Assembly: GCF_048569485.1 (NCBI RefSeq)
Contig: NC_134354.1
Coordinates: 509,078,869-509,142,868 of the forward strand
DNA: 64,000 nt
Direction of reading: 5' to 3'
DNA from: Anomaloglossus baeobatrachus
Lineage: Eukaryota; Chordata; Amphibia; Anura; Aromobatidae
Part shown: one piece after another, positions 22,195 through 34,113 of the stretch
Numbering within the stretch: position 1 is the first letter of the stretch
Layout: every line of letters begins with the position of its first letter
Notes under the pieces: model-generated
The model's input: the letters and a program-made list of their open reading frames with translations, nothing else
The model's database searches: none
What the model was told of the DNA's origin: nothing
Position numbers and translations under genes: made by a program

Positions 22195-22926
22195 GTGTGA
22201 AGCAGAGCTGTGTGTGTGTGTGAGAAACAGAGCTGTGTGTGTGTGTGTGTGTGAGAAACAGAAGCTGTGTGTGTGTGTGTGTGTGTGTGAAAAACAGAGC
22301 TGTGTGTGTGTGTGTGTGTGTGAAACAGAGCTGTGTGTGTGTGTGTGAAGCAGAGCTGTGTGTGTGTGAAACAGAGCTGTGTGTGTGTGTGTGAAACAGC
22401 TGTGTGTGTGTGAAACAGATGTGTGTGTGTGAAACAGCTGTGTGTGTGTGAAACAGCTGTGTGTGTGTGTGAAACAGAGCTGTGTGTGTGAAACAGAGCT
22501 GTGTGTGCGTGAAACAGAGCTGTGTGTGTGTGAAACAGAGCTGTGTGTGTGTGAAACAGAGCTGTGTGTGTGTGTGTGAAACAGAGCTGTGTGTGTGTGT
22601 GTGTGAAACAGAGCTGTGTGTGTGTGTGTGAAACAGAGCTGTGTGTGTGTGTGTGTGTGTGTGTGAAACAGAGGTGTGTGTGTGTGTGAAACAGAGGTGT
22701 GTGTGTGTGTGTGTGTGAAACAGAGGTGTGTGTGTGTGTGTGTGAAACAGAGCTGTGTGTGTGTGAAACAGAGCTGTGTGTGTGTGTGTGAAACAGAGCT
22801 GTGTGTGTGTGAGTGAAACAGAGCTGTGTGTGTGTGTGTGTGTGAAACAGAGGTGTGTGTGTGTGAAACAGAGGTGTGTGTGTGTGTGTGAAACAGAGGT
22901 GTGTGTGTGTGTGTGTGAAACAGAGC

Positions 22927-22958
<32 letters not shown>

Positions 22959-23805
22959 AGAGCTGTGTGTGTGTGTGTGAAACAGAGCTGTGTGTGTGTG
23001 TGTGAAACAGAGCTGTGTGTGTGTGAAACAGAGCTGTGTGTGTGAAACAGAGCTGTGTGTGTGAAACAGAGCTGTGTGTGTGAAACAGAGCTGTGTGTGT
23101 GAAACAGAGCTGTGTGAGTGAAACAGAGCTGTGTGTGTGAAACAGAGCTGTGTGTGTGTGTGAAACAGAGCTGTGTGTGTGTGTGAAACAGAGCTGTGTG
23201 TGTGTGTGAAACAGAGCTGTGTGTGTGTGTGTGTGTGTGTGAAACAGAGCTGTGTGTGTGTGTGTGTGTGAAACAGAGCTGTGTGTGTGTGTGTGAAACA
23301 GAGCTGTGTGTGTGTGTGTGTGAAACAGAGCTGTGTGTGTGTGTGTGTGTGAAACAGAGCTGTGTGTGTGTGTGTGAAACAGAGCTGTGTGTGTGTGTGT
23401 GTGTGTGAAGCAGAGCTGTGTGTGTGTGTGTGAAGCAGAGCTGTGTGTGTGAAGCAGAGCTGTGTGTGTGAAGCAGAGCTGTGTGTGTGTGTGTAGCAGA
23501 GCTGTGTGTGTGTGTGTGAAGCAGAGCTGTGTGTGTGTGTGTGTGAAGCAGAGCTGTGTGTGTGTGTGTGTGTGTGTGAAGCAGAGCTGTGTGTGTGTGT
23601 GTGAAGCAGAGCTGTGTGTGTGTGTGTGAAGCAGAGCTGTGTGTGTGTGTGTGTGTGAAGCAGAGCTGTGTGTGTGTGTGTGTGAAGCAGAGCTGTGTGT
23701 GTGTGTGTGTGAAGCAGAGCTGTGTGTGTGTGAAGCAGAGCTGTGTGTGTGAAGCAGAGCTGTGTGTGTGTGTGTGAAGCAGAGCTGTGTGTGTGTGTGT
23801 ATATG
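22195..23805. repeat. Compound (TG)n / GAAACAGAGC minisatellite, about 1.6 kb
   Basis: Runs of TG (4-15 copies) alternate with GAAACAGAGC, changing to GAAGCAGAGC in the last third (from about 23408), more than 70 times. Because the spacer is fixed and only the TG run length varies, this looks like a minisatellite that also mutates by slippage. The 721-codon minus-strand frame (His-Thr, QLCFTHTH) is a by-product of the repeat and not a gene. Confidence 0.95.
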
Positions 23806-24334
23806 AATCAGAGCAGTCTGTGCGGCACCCCAGAGCGCTAAGCCACCCATCCCAGTAATGTGTACGCCACCAGAGCTGTTTGCCACTCTAGCAACATCTA
23901 TGCCCCCTCCTGTAATGTATATATTGTAGGCCCTAGCCCCTCCTGTGATGTATATACAGCAGTGCTGTGTCAGTGTGCATGGTGTGCAGTCATGTCTGTT
24001 ATTGATGGCCATCATGCAACACAGCCATATGTCCTGGAGGAGCTGGAAACAAGCGGGGGAGGTGAGTGATGCTGCTTGTGACTTCTCCATATTAACACCT
24101 GTAATGCGTCTGTGTCTGTATGTATGTCAGTGTATATGACTGTGCATATATTTGTCTGTTTAAATGTATTTTTGTGAATTTGTCTTCAAATATGTATATG
24201 TACGTATGCCTGTATGTGTATGTGCGTGTCTGTGTGTGGATGGGGTCCACTGAGACTCAACCGGGGACCACAAAAACCTGGAGCCGGCCCTGGCTGCCTT
24301 AACATTGGGATGAATAAAAAAATATGTGAGTAAC

Positions 24335-24655
24335 TCTACTTTCTGTGTATAAGTGACTGCTGTGAGTGATCCTGGACTGTATCTGTATTGTACTGTGTGT
24401 ATAAGTGACTGCTGTGAGTGATCCTGGACTGTATCTGTATTGTACTGTGTATAAGTGACGGCTGTGAGTGATCCTGGACTGTATCTGTATTGTACTGTGT
24501 GTATAAGTGACGGCTGTGAGTGATCCTGGACTGTATCTGTATTGTACTGTGTGTATGGGTGACAGCTGTGAGTTATCCTGGACTGTATCTGTATTGTACT
24601 GTGTGTGTATAAGTGACTGCTGTGAGTGATCCTGGACTGTATCTGTATTGTAGTC
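24335..24655. repeat. Minisatellite of about 53 bp, about 6 copies
   Basis: GTGAGTGATCCTGGACTGTA is followed each time by TCTGTATTGTACTGTG and TATAAGTGACTGCT. Unit length varies slightly (about 51-55 bp). Confidence 0.9.
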
Positions 24656-25341
24656 CTGTAAATCTGAATGTGGCAGAACAGGAGAAGATAAATGTTCATT
24701 AAATTTATATCTAAATGCTACAGTTCGCGCTCTACTGTTATGGCTAAAAATGTTAACGTTTATGGGGCCCCCACCAGATTTTCTGCCCAGGGGCCCCCAC
24801 CAACCTTAATCCGGCCCTGTCTGCGGGCAAAAGGGCTCTCCCGACATACACAAAGCCGGGGAGTGGACTCCCGTCGCTGGAGCGCAGGCAGTCCACAGTT
24901 ACACAACACGGTGCAGGAGAAAGGCCAAGACCACCGAACCGGGTGGGGAACCAGATGCAGCTGGCTGCGGTCACCGACCACCATCAACTTGGTTTACCAG
25001 AGACTTGTGTGTGTCAATAACAGTTAGTACAACAGTGCCATCCGGCCACGCACCGTCCTGCACCGCCCAGCTACCCCCAACCGGTCCCGGGGCCACCATC
25101 CCTGCCCGCGGAGGGGTTAACAACTTGCTGCATAAACATCTCCCCCGGGTGCCCCGTAACTGCAGCGGTGGTGTCTACCTTCACCACATCCCATGGGTGG
25201 CATCACGAACTCAAGCGCGGCTCCAGCCGTGCACCTACCTAACCCCCACCAAAAGTGCCAGCATCCCCTTTCAGAGCCAAGTGACCCCGGGTCCGGAGGC
25301 GCTCGAGCCACCCACCAACCAGCCGAGCGCGGGACAGTACA

Positions 25342-25992
25342 ATAACAGCAACAGCAGCAGTAGATAGGGACTACACTGCAACAGAGATACAAATTAACAG
25401 CGGAAAGAAACACAATATAAGCGGCAGCAGCAGCACTGAGGACCTGAGAACTATGTAATGTATCTAATCTAATCTAATGTATGCAATGTATCTAACTTGT
25501 TGCTGAAGCACCTTCCATAGGGCAGGGGTGCCTTACGTACCTGTAGCCGCTCAGTTGACCAGGAATGCACTTCTGGGTTAGGGTACACTTGTCCTTAAAT
25601 AAAAGGAGCGTGGCCACGCACGTTCCCTTTGCGCAGAACCAGGGAGCCTGTGATATGTGCACAGCCTCCAGGAGCCAGCTGCATGGACTGGGGATGGGGC
25701 AACCACTGCAAGATGGCCTGATGGGTCAGAGACAGCCAAACGTCCCCGCCAGGGAGGGGGGCAGGACAGTGTGGGGATGCTCGTATGGGCGTTACATAAA
25801 TCAGTGGAGACCTTAACTTTTGTGTTAAAAAATGGCTGTAAAAAAGTCATAGTAAAGACTAGGGGGCTGCAGAATTAGGCAAAATGGGGTCAATTGCCCT
25901 GAAAACATGTGCATATGGAAAAAATAATTTAATAAAAGGACGTGTGCTCCCGCCTATTTTTGATAACCAGCGCAGGTAAAACAGACAACTAG
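25342..25992. other. Unclassified repeats, no gene seen
   Basis: 25342-25560 has CAG-rich and TCTAATCTAATG short repeats. 25930-25985 (GGACGTGTGCTCCCGCCTATTTTTG... CAGCGCAGGTAAAACAGACA) is a diverged relative of the foldback repeat at 139-185 and 8272-8320. No protein or RNA gene is recognised. Confidence 0.35.
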
Positions 25993-27880
25993 TGTTGCGC
26001 CCCTGAGGCTTCCATCGCTACAGAGGTACTGCATCTCATACAGTGGTGTGGTATCGCATCCCAGGGTAAGGAGTGGGTCATCCACCGGTTCACATGACTC
26101 ACTCACACAGACAGACTCATCACAACACTCCACTAAACCGTGGTTAGGGCCTAGTACAGCTGCACTTGTATAGTGGCTAGCACTGTCCCCGAAGCCAGCC
26201 TGGGGGTTGAGTGAGTGAGGTGTCTGAGGTGAGTGGGTAGAGTTAGGTTGACAGTTGACAGAGTCAGCCAGTTAGTTGATGATGAGGAGGCGACCGGAGC
26301 TTAGGGACCCGGGGGTCCTGCTCGCCCTGGGTGACAGAAGAAGGGATCCTAGAGACACGAGAGTGAGGAAAGCACCCGGGAGCTTACTCCACAGAACTAC
26401 GGGTGGAAGGATCGGGTCGCAAGACTTCAGGACTTTCTAGCCCAGGGTGCCCCGGAGCCCAGGGTGGCTGTACGCACCTTTGGGCCACAAACAGCAAACA
26501 AATCCGCTGGAAGGGGGCTGCAGAGGATCAGGGAGCCAAGCAGGCAAAAAACCCTTCAAAGGTCCACAGCCCCTGGGTCAGGGCGCTGTGTGTGGAGGTG
26601 CGAGTCAGCACAATAGAGACAACCAGGAAAGGCACATCTGAGGGGTGCACCGGTATTGACCTCTGACCTGCCCGGCATAGGCGGAGGCCCATCACCAGGA
26701 ATCCCAGCATACCGTGGGAGGACTAAGCTGGCTGTCAACTTGGAACGGGTGCAGTGAGTAAAAGACTGTTGTTGCAAAACCCCTGGTGTTGTCTCCATTC
26801 CTCCTGCGTCTCCCCCTATCACCATTGACTTTTGATAATTCAACGGTTGCCCCGGGGTCCTGCTTCACCTGTGGGGAGCAATATCACCTCAGCTGCGTCA
26901 TCAACATCTGCCCCGGGGAACACGCAGCTGGCAGCGGCCCACATAGCTGCGAAACCACAGGTGGCATCACAAACTTTATTTAATGGTAAATATAACTCCC
27001 ATCATCATCCCCTTTATTGAAGAAAGACACCATTAGGGTTATGGAGCCGGGCCCCACCACTGCTGACATCCCTGGACTAGTCCGGCTGGGTTCCGAGTAT
27101 CGCCTAAAGCCCCTGGGCTGGGCGTGTCAATTTGGCGTCACAAACAGGATGATTGTGTCCGGTATCACCGGGTACTGTGTGCCTAAATACAGTTTCTTTA
27201 TGAACTGCGCAATAGTAAACTGTCATCGCCTTTAAACCTGCTGCGCGCAGGAAGAAAGGGGGCGTACCAGAAAAAGAGCTGTGCCCGCCCCAAAGAAAAG
27301 AAAACAAAACTTATGTGAGTGGCCTGTAGTTCCATCAAGTAGCTTGGCTGGTCAGGACAGCTCTGGGAAGGAAGAAATGGAGAAGGGGTGAAGTGACCGG
27401 GACCGCAGAGAAGTGGCACTGAGTTCCCCTCAACGGCCGGAGGATGCACTGGCATCGCTGCTGGTCCTGGCCCTCGACTTCCTGGGAGAGGAGGTGAGGC
27501 TGCTTGGGCAACGGTTGCTGGGACTGCAAGCCAGTGTGGAGCAGGAGGTAGCAGAACCGGGACATGCGCCAGAAGACCAGGTGGCGTCCAGCGCCACAGG
27601 AGGAGCGGTAGCAGATACCGGTGAGCTGATATCCCCAATTACCCTGCTAGAAAAAGACACCCTGATGGAGCCCCTTCTAAGTCCCCCGGCCCATGCACCT
27701 AAATGAGCACAGCCTTACTCAAACTGTGACGACTTACTAATCAGCGGGAGAAGACTGGCCACCCCATTGCGACCAGTTCTCACGCAGACAACCCTAACAA
27801 CAGCTTATCTGATGCCCAGAACCGTTCCAGAGGAGGATCCCAGCATCTAAAGTGGATTCTTCAGAATACAATTGTAAATC
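25993..27880 (+). mobile_element. Ty3/gypsy retroelement fossil: 5' LTR and start of interior
   Basis: An LTR-like block (25993-27129, about 1.14 kb, TGTTGCGCCCC to GCGTGTCA) is followed at 27131 by TTTGGCGTCACAAACAGGAT. That matches the sequence just after the 5' LTR of the element at 28007 (CTTGGCGTCACAAACAGGAT), a candidate primer-binding region. The interior (27130-27880) holds a frame at 27413-27706 with no recognised domain, perhaps a gag-region remnant. No pol or 3' LTR follows, so this is a broken partial copy. Confidence 0.55.
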
Positions 27881-27882
27881 TA

Positions 27883-28006
27883 CAATTGAAACCAGATGTT
27901 TACATACACTATCTAAAAAGTCACATTTGCATGTTTTCCTCAATATCTGACAGGAAATCAAAGTCAATTAGGATTACCAAAAATATTTATATTTACTAAA
28001 TGCCAG
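27883..28006 (+). mobile_element. Nested Tc1 element, segment 1 (left terminal repeat)
   Basis: TA (27881-27882) then CAATTGAAACCAGATGTTTAC and ATACACTATCTAAAAAG are the left inverted terminal repeat of a Tc1 family related to the salmonid/frog type. The mirrored end is at about 52155-52190. The gypsy element at 28007 interrupts it, duplicating CCAG (28003-28006 and 34890-34893). Confidence 0.85.
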
Positions 28007-29142
28007 TGTGATGCCCTGGCCTATCAGGTCGTCACAGGGTATTGTGCAACCTGCCCTTCTGCACAATATCCAATCCTCCTTGGTTAAGGATCCTTGTCCT
28101 TTGGTGTTGCTAAAATCAAAGCCAGTCAAAACCCTAGGAACACTTTACACCATACCCACCAGACACACCACTGGGGGGCCTGAAGGGAATAGGGCCACCC
28201 ACTTTGAGGGTTGGTAGGGGAAAGTGAAAAAGTGAGAGGAGTTGTTGTGTGTTGGAGAAGAAAGAGAGAGGAGATCAGGAGCAGGGCTCCTTGAGTCTAC
28301 TAGGTGGCAGACGTTGGTCTGGTCCTGTTAGGAGCTGGAACCCCGGTCGAAGGGGATCATGTCACGGGGCACAGGCTTGCCAAAGAGGGCAGCCGGCGGC
28401 CTTAAGCCATCTCCGGGCAGGGGCCAAGACACGACGGGGTGCGCGGACCCTAGGTCAGGAAGTAGCTTCAAGCGTCATGGTAATTTACCCGAAAGGGGTG
28501 AAGTGTTCAAGATTCATCCCTCACCTGCTCCAAAATGGGGGTACTAGCACACCGATGGGATAGGACTTTCCCAAACACAGTCCAGAAAATCCTGAGCGTG
28601 AACCCTGAGAGCAAGCTCACTCCGTTAGCCATACGGGTGAGAGGGACCCAATTAGTTTCCAGACTATAAGGTCCAACAAGTGAAAAAATGCCACGCAAAA
28701 GGCCACAGGCTAACAAGCAACACCAAGGGCACGGATCCAAGCGTGCTCCCTCCTTGCTGCAGCGGTGCTCAGAACTCTGGTTTACAAGCTGTCGGTGTCA
28801 GTGTTCTTGGACTGAGTGAGTACACAGAGACCTACACAGAGACCCTTCCTTTTCCCAACGGCACCCTCCTGCACCACCACCAGGTACCAGGGCACAAAAC
28901 CCCTACCCACGGAGGAGTTAAACACCTTGCTGCCATATCAACACCCCCGGCTCCCCCACAAACAGCAGCGGTAGTATCCAATCTGACCACGCAACGTGGT
29001 TGGCGTCACAAACTTCTAACTCCCCTTTACATACCCCCCTTTTCAAACCCCAGTGACCGCACGAACCCCTGGGTCTAGAGACCACTCAAGCCACTGCGGT
29101 TCCGGATCAGAGTGGCTTGGCCGCTGACACGGGGGCAGTACA
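28007..29142 (+). repeat. 5' LTR of the gypsy fossil
   Basis: TGTGATGCCCTGGCCTATC to GGGGGCAGTACA. Its length (1136 bp) is the same as the LTR at 10866-12001, and it shares that group's start and end motifs. Confidence 0.85.
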
Positions 29143-32100
29143 CCTCAAAAAACTTGGCGTCACAAACAGGATACGAGCAGGACCCACATACCTGGGTGAC
29201 GTGCGCCTTGAAAATCGAAAACTGCGAGTCGAGTCCTTTTCCCGCCAATTCCGCCTTTGTCCGCCATCTTTTCGCGCCAAAATGCTGTCTTCTCCAAAAA
29301 AGCATGTGAAGCCTAAGCCCCACCCTTCGTCTTGCGTGTGAGGCCGGAACCAGAAGTTCCCAGATGGCCACAGCGCGCGAAAGAGTGCTGAGAGAAGACC
29401 GAGGGAGCGCAGAGATGTCGGCTCCAGATGATGGAAGTGTGGCGGTGCTGCATCTGCCCGACCAGGGTAACGATGGCGCTGTGGACGCCGCTCCGGCCGC
29501 AAGAGCGGTGCCGGGACCTGAGGCGGTTGTGCCCATAATGCCGATAACATTGCCGTATGTACCAGGCGCTGCCTGGCTCCCACAGTATGACGGTCGACCG
29601 GATGCACTGCAAGGATTTAAGAGAAAAATCTGTAATGTTTTGGACATGTACAGTATATAAGAAGTTCTGGCTTGATGATGACTTGATGCCCCTGGACAAC
29701 AGTTTGACAATCTATGCTGTCCATGGGTTACCTGTGACTCAAATCGGGTTCAAGGAGGTGACCATAAAGGTGGGCCATGTAGAATTAGCCAGACAAGGCC
29801 TGATAGTAGTACAAAATGACCCTAGTGATCGGAACCCGAAGATCATTTTAGGAAAAAATGTCATTGAGAATTGCATCGGAGAATTGTTGTTCTCTTTGCT
29901 TCAACAGCTGTCTGAGACTGCAGGAGCAGGGCGGCAGAGAGTCCTGCAACGTGAGATCTGAGCTCTCCTGCAGCGGCAACAGGTAAATCTCTCCGGAGGT
30001 GAGATAGGTGGTGTACGGGTAATGGATGTGACCCCTATAGTAGTGCCCCCACAAAGTGAAATGTTGATATGGTGCAGGGCAGCTATGGGCTCCCGGGGAC
30101 AGGATTACCAGGCAGTGGTAGAACCCCTACACTCAGAACATTGGCCCACTGTGTTCACGGCCAGAGGGGTAGTCGATGTCCAGAAGGGGAGAATGTCCGT
30201 GCGAGTGTTAAACTGTGGGGAGGAGGAAGTTACACTACCCCGATATGCCACCATAGCCAAGCTGTTTACGGTAAATGCAGATGACATCCATGCAACAGGG
30301 TCCCCAGACAAGCAGGGTCAGCATCCCAGTGCTAATCCCCAGGGCCCGGTAGAGAAGTGTTGTCAGGAGCTACATGTGGGCACCGACTCTACACCTGCAC
30401 ATCATAAACAAGGGGTCTACAGGGTGGTCAAGGAGTATGAGCAGGTCTTTAGCAAGCACCCACTGGATTTTGGGCAGATTAAAGGGGTACAACACCACAT
30501 CCCCACAGGCACACACCCGCCTATCAAGGAAAGGTATAGGCCCATACCACCTGCTCATTACCAATGTGCCAAGGATATGCTCAGAAGCATGAAAGAAGCA
30601 GGAGTGATCCGTGATAGCTGCAGCCCCTGGGCCGCCCCATTGTTATTGGTAAAGAAGAAAGATGGGACTATGAGAATGTGCGTAGATTACCGCCAGATTA
30701 ACAAGATTACCCATAAGGACGCCTACCCTTTGCCCCGCATTGAGGAGTGGCTATCCGCTCTGAAGTCTGCGACTTACTTTTCTACCTTTGATCTCACCAG
30801 CGGATACTGGCAGGTAGCCGTTGCTGAAGAGGACCGGGAGAAGACCGCGTTCGCTACTCCGATTCGCCTATGTGAATTTAATAGTATGCCATTTGGGCTG
30901 TGCAATGCACCTGGGACGTTCCAGAGGTTGATGGAGTGCTGTTTTGGCCACTGTAACTTTTAAACCGTCCTACTGTATCTGGACGACATCATTGTTTACT
31001 CCAAAACTTACGAAGCGCACTTGGAGCATCTGACCGAGGTGTTCAATGCTGTCTAAGTATGGAATGAAGCTCAAGCCATCCAAGTGCCACTTGCTGAAGG
31101 TGCAGTACTTGGGGCATGTGGTGTGTGCTGAAGGTGTAGCACTGGGCCCTGAAAAGATCACAGCTATCCAGAATTGGCCACGGCCCACCACTGTCAGAGA
31201 GGTGTGGCAGTTCCTGGGCCTGATGGGGTACTACCGGAGGTTCATCAAGGGGTATACCCAGATGGCAGCCCCCCTACAGGACCTTTTGGTGGGTCAGATG
31301 GTACACGGTAAATCCTCGGATGCCAGTAATGTGGGAGCCATCCTATCACAGGTGCAGAAAGGCAAGGAGAAGGTAATTGCTTATGCCAGCCGGAAGTTAC
31401 GACCGATGGAAATAAATCCAGAAAATTGTAGCTCCTTCAAGTTAGAGTTCCTGGCACTCGTCTGGGCTGTAACCGAATGGTTCAAGCACAACCTTGCTGC
31501 TACCAAGTTCACAGTGTACACCGACAATAATCCATTGACTTACTTGGATACAGCGAAGCTGGGAGCCTTGGAGCAACGGCGGGTCGCACGGTTAGCTAAC
31601 TATGATTTCATGATCAAATACAGGGCTGGCCGTAAGAATGCCAATGCAAATGCTTCACTTGTCCGATGATGGAAGAGAAGAAGATGACCTGAAAGAAGTT
31701 GAGCTTCCTGCGTTCCATCAGTCTCCGCCTGAGTGACGATCCAGATCCAGTGCTCATCAGCAAGAGTTGACCTGCAACCCATTGCCTCACCATGGCTGGC
31801 AAGAAGCCCAGGATTGGAACCCTGCGATCAAGTTAGTCAAAGTACTGCTGGCCAGAGCTGATGCCGTCTTGGACCAGGCGCTCCCAAAGAGGCCAGGAAA
31901 TTGTGGCAAGACCGGAGTCGGCTTTATCTGCATCAAGGTAAATTGTGCAGGAGCTTGACCAACCCCAAGACCCACGAGAGAATCTGCCAGATCGTGGTTC
32001 CCAAGTCGTACGTCCCAGTGGTGCTGGAAGCATACCATGACGGAGCCGGGCACTTTGGGTAGAAAAAGCTGGAGATGTTGCTGAGAAGCCGCTTCTACTG

Positions 32101-34113
32101 GATAGTAATGAGAGACTCCATAGAAGCCTGGTGTAGGAATTGCGGCCCCTGTGCCTTGAGGAGGCAAGATGGCGCCAGTCAGCGTGCACCACTGCAACCA
32201 ATTGTCACCAAGCAACCTCTAGAGATTGTGGCTCTGGACCATGTCAAGTTGACCCACAGCAGAAGTGGGTGCACATATGTGCTCACAATGGTTGACCAAT
32301 ACTCACGGTTCCTGGTGGTCGTACCTGTTAAGGATTTGACTGCCAGTACTGCAGCAAGGGCATTCCAAGCCCACTTCTGTAGGCCGCATGGGTATCCTGA
32401 CCGAGTCTTGACAGACCAGTGTCCTGCGTTTGAAGCTGAGATCTTCCAGGAGTTCTGCAATCTGTACGGGTGCAAGAAGATCCGCACTACACCCTACCAT
32501 GCACAGACAAATGGGATGTGCGAGAAGATGAACCACCTGGGGATCAATCTACTGAAGGCCCTTCCTCTAGAGGAGCGTAACCAGTGGCCTGAAAAACTGC
32601 CAGACTTGGTAGACATCTATAACAACATCCCAGTGGTATCAACCAAGTGTACCCCAGCATACCTGATAAAAGCCCGCCCGGGAAGACTCCCAGTGGACTT
32701 GGAGATGGAGGTTGAATTGCCTGAAACCTACGCACCAGGAGAGGATTTGGACTCCCGTAGCTAAGCCCAGTACAAACAGATTCAGAAGTGCGTTGAGGAA
32801 AGTTTGGCTCAAACCCGAGAGCGGTAAGAAAGAAACTTTGTCAAACAGGCTATAGCAGCCCCCTTCGCCTGTGGTGAAATCATGCTAAAAAGAAAAAGGA
32901 AGCAACACAAGTTGGATGATCAGTGGGAGAAAGAGCCGTATGTGATACAACCATCCAACTTTGATAACCAGAAGACCTGTTTGAACAGCAAAGATAATGG
33001 GAGAACTACGGCTACAGTATCTAGGGACCATCTGAAGAAGTGCCCAGAACTTTTGAGAAGGGCAGAAGAACCTCAGTCCCAACCTGCAGTGGTGGAAAGG
33101 AGGAAGAAGGTGATCCATACCGTTCTAGGTGATTTTCCAGAAGATTGGCCGATGCAGAATGGAGCAGTAATAGTCCCTGTGTTAACATTCCCACAACTCG
33201 TGGAAGAACCAGAGCAGGAAAGGCTTGCTGACACTGCACCCACTCCAGCACCTAGAATAGCACCAGTTCCCTTGCCACGTACACATAGGGTTTTGCCAGT
33301 TACACCCAGCACGGAGGTCGAGGGACCTGTGGGGAGTGTAGACACTTCACTAGAAGGGGGTGAGAGCCCAGAAGTGAAGAGATCAACCCATACAAACTTT
33401 GGTCAACCTCCACAGAGGTACAGAGAAGAATGTTGAAAAATGTTATAATACCAGTAGTGCGATGCCATAGAATTGCTAGATATCGGTGCTTTCGTTTATT
33501 GTTTTTCATAGTTTGTTATTTTTCATATAGAAACTGTTAGTAAATAAGTGTCTAATCACCCAGTTTTAATGAAAAGAGTGAAAGTTACCAGATTAGCAAG
33601 AAGATATTTAAAATGTGTACACCCGGTACATGGACTCCGTTAAAGTTTTTATATACAAGTAAACATGGACCATGGTCACAGGACTGGTATGACAAACACA
33701 AACTTGTGTATGGTACATAGTTGCACCTCCTGTGCCAACCAGAGTCGTCTAAAGACAACACCCGGGACCTTAACCTGGTCACGGACCCGCGGATAGGTTT
33801 CCAGGGGGAACAGGTTGTTTGGGTGGTGGGTTATTGGGTCCGGGACGTTGGGACTGGACTGTCGCAGGAAGGGGCTGCAATGGAGTAGGCTGAGCCTCCG
33901 TTACCATTGAAACCGGTAGTGTCCCACAGTTGAACGGTGAACTCTTAAAAAGTTAGTAACGTTTAAGTAAAGTGCCTCCCCTGTGTGGGATGGAACCCGT
34001 TAATAAAAGTATGTATTGTTTAAAATTTTCCTTTTTCCTTCTACAGTTAAAAACAAAAATAAACCTCTGGTGTGCTGTAGCTCGGGGACGAGCTACGTTT
34101 AACCAAGGGGGAA

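Larger units (their letters stand above)
21540..24819 (+). mobile_element. hAT-type non-autonomous element (3,280 bp) carrying three tandem arrays
   Basis: Perfect 13-bp terminal inverted repeats (CAGGGCCGGATTA at 21540, TAATCCGGCCCTG ending at 24819) are flanked by an 8-bp direct repeat TCTGCGGG (21532-21539 and 24820-24827), the target-duplication length of hAT transposons. Subterminal GGGGCCCCCACCA blocks are mirrored at both ends. The interior has no transposase. It is filled by a GC-rich 31-bp repeat, a TG-rich array of about 1.6 kb and a minisatellite of about 53 bp. It is inserted in a gypsy LTR. Confidence 0.9.
20958..25341 (+). mobile_element. Ty3/gypsy-type solo LTR fossil, split by a hAT element
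   Basis: Starts TGTGACGCCCTGGACTAGCC and ends GGGACAGTACA. Leaving out 21540-24827 gives an LTR of about 1.1 kb, matching the 1136-bp LTRs elsewhere in the window. The flanks ATAG (20954-20957) and ATAA (25342-25345) may be a decayed 4-bp target duplication. No interior region adjoins it. It is older than the hAT element inside it. Confidence 0.7.

Noticed and set aside
21711-22348. Pro/Arg- and Ala-rich frames of 165-170 codons
   Set aside because: Caused by the 31-bp GC-rich repeat and the TG array.
21925-24090. 721-codon open frame rich in His-Thr and QLCFTHTH
   Set aside because: It is the translation of the TG/GAAACAGAGC array and runs through the GC-rich repeat on the minus strand. 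No domain, and the frame depends on repeat phase.
27413-27706. 97-codon frame as a host gene
   Set aside because: It lies just after an LTR and a primer-binding-like region. More likely a retroelement interior remnant; no domain recognised.
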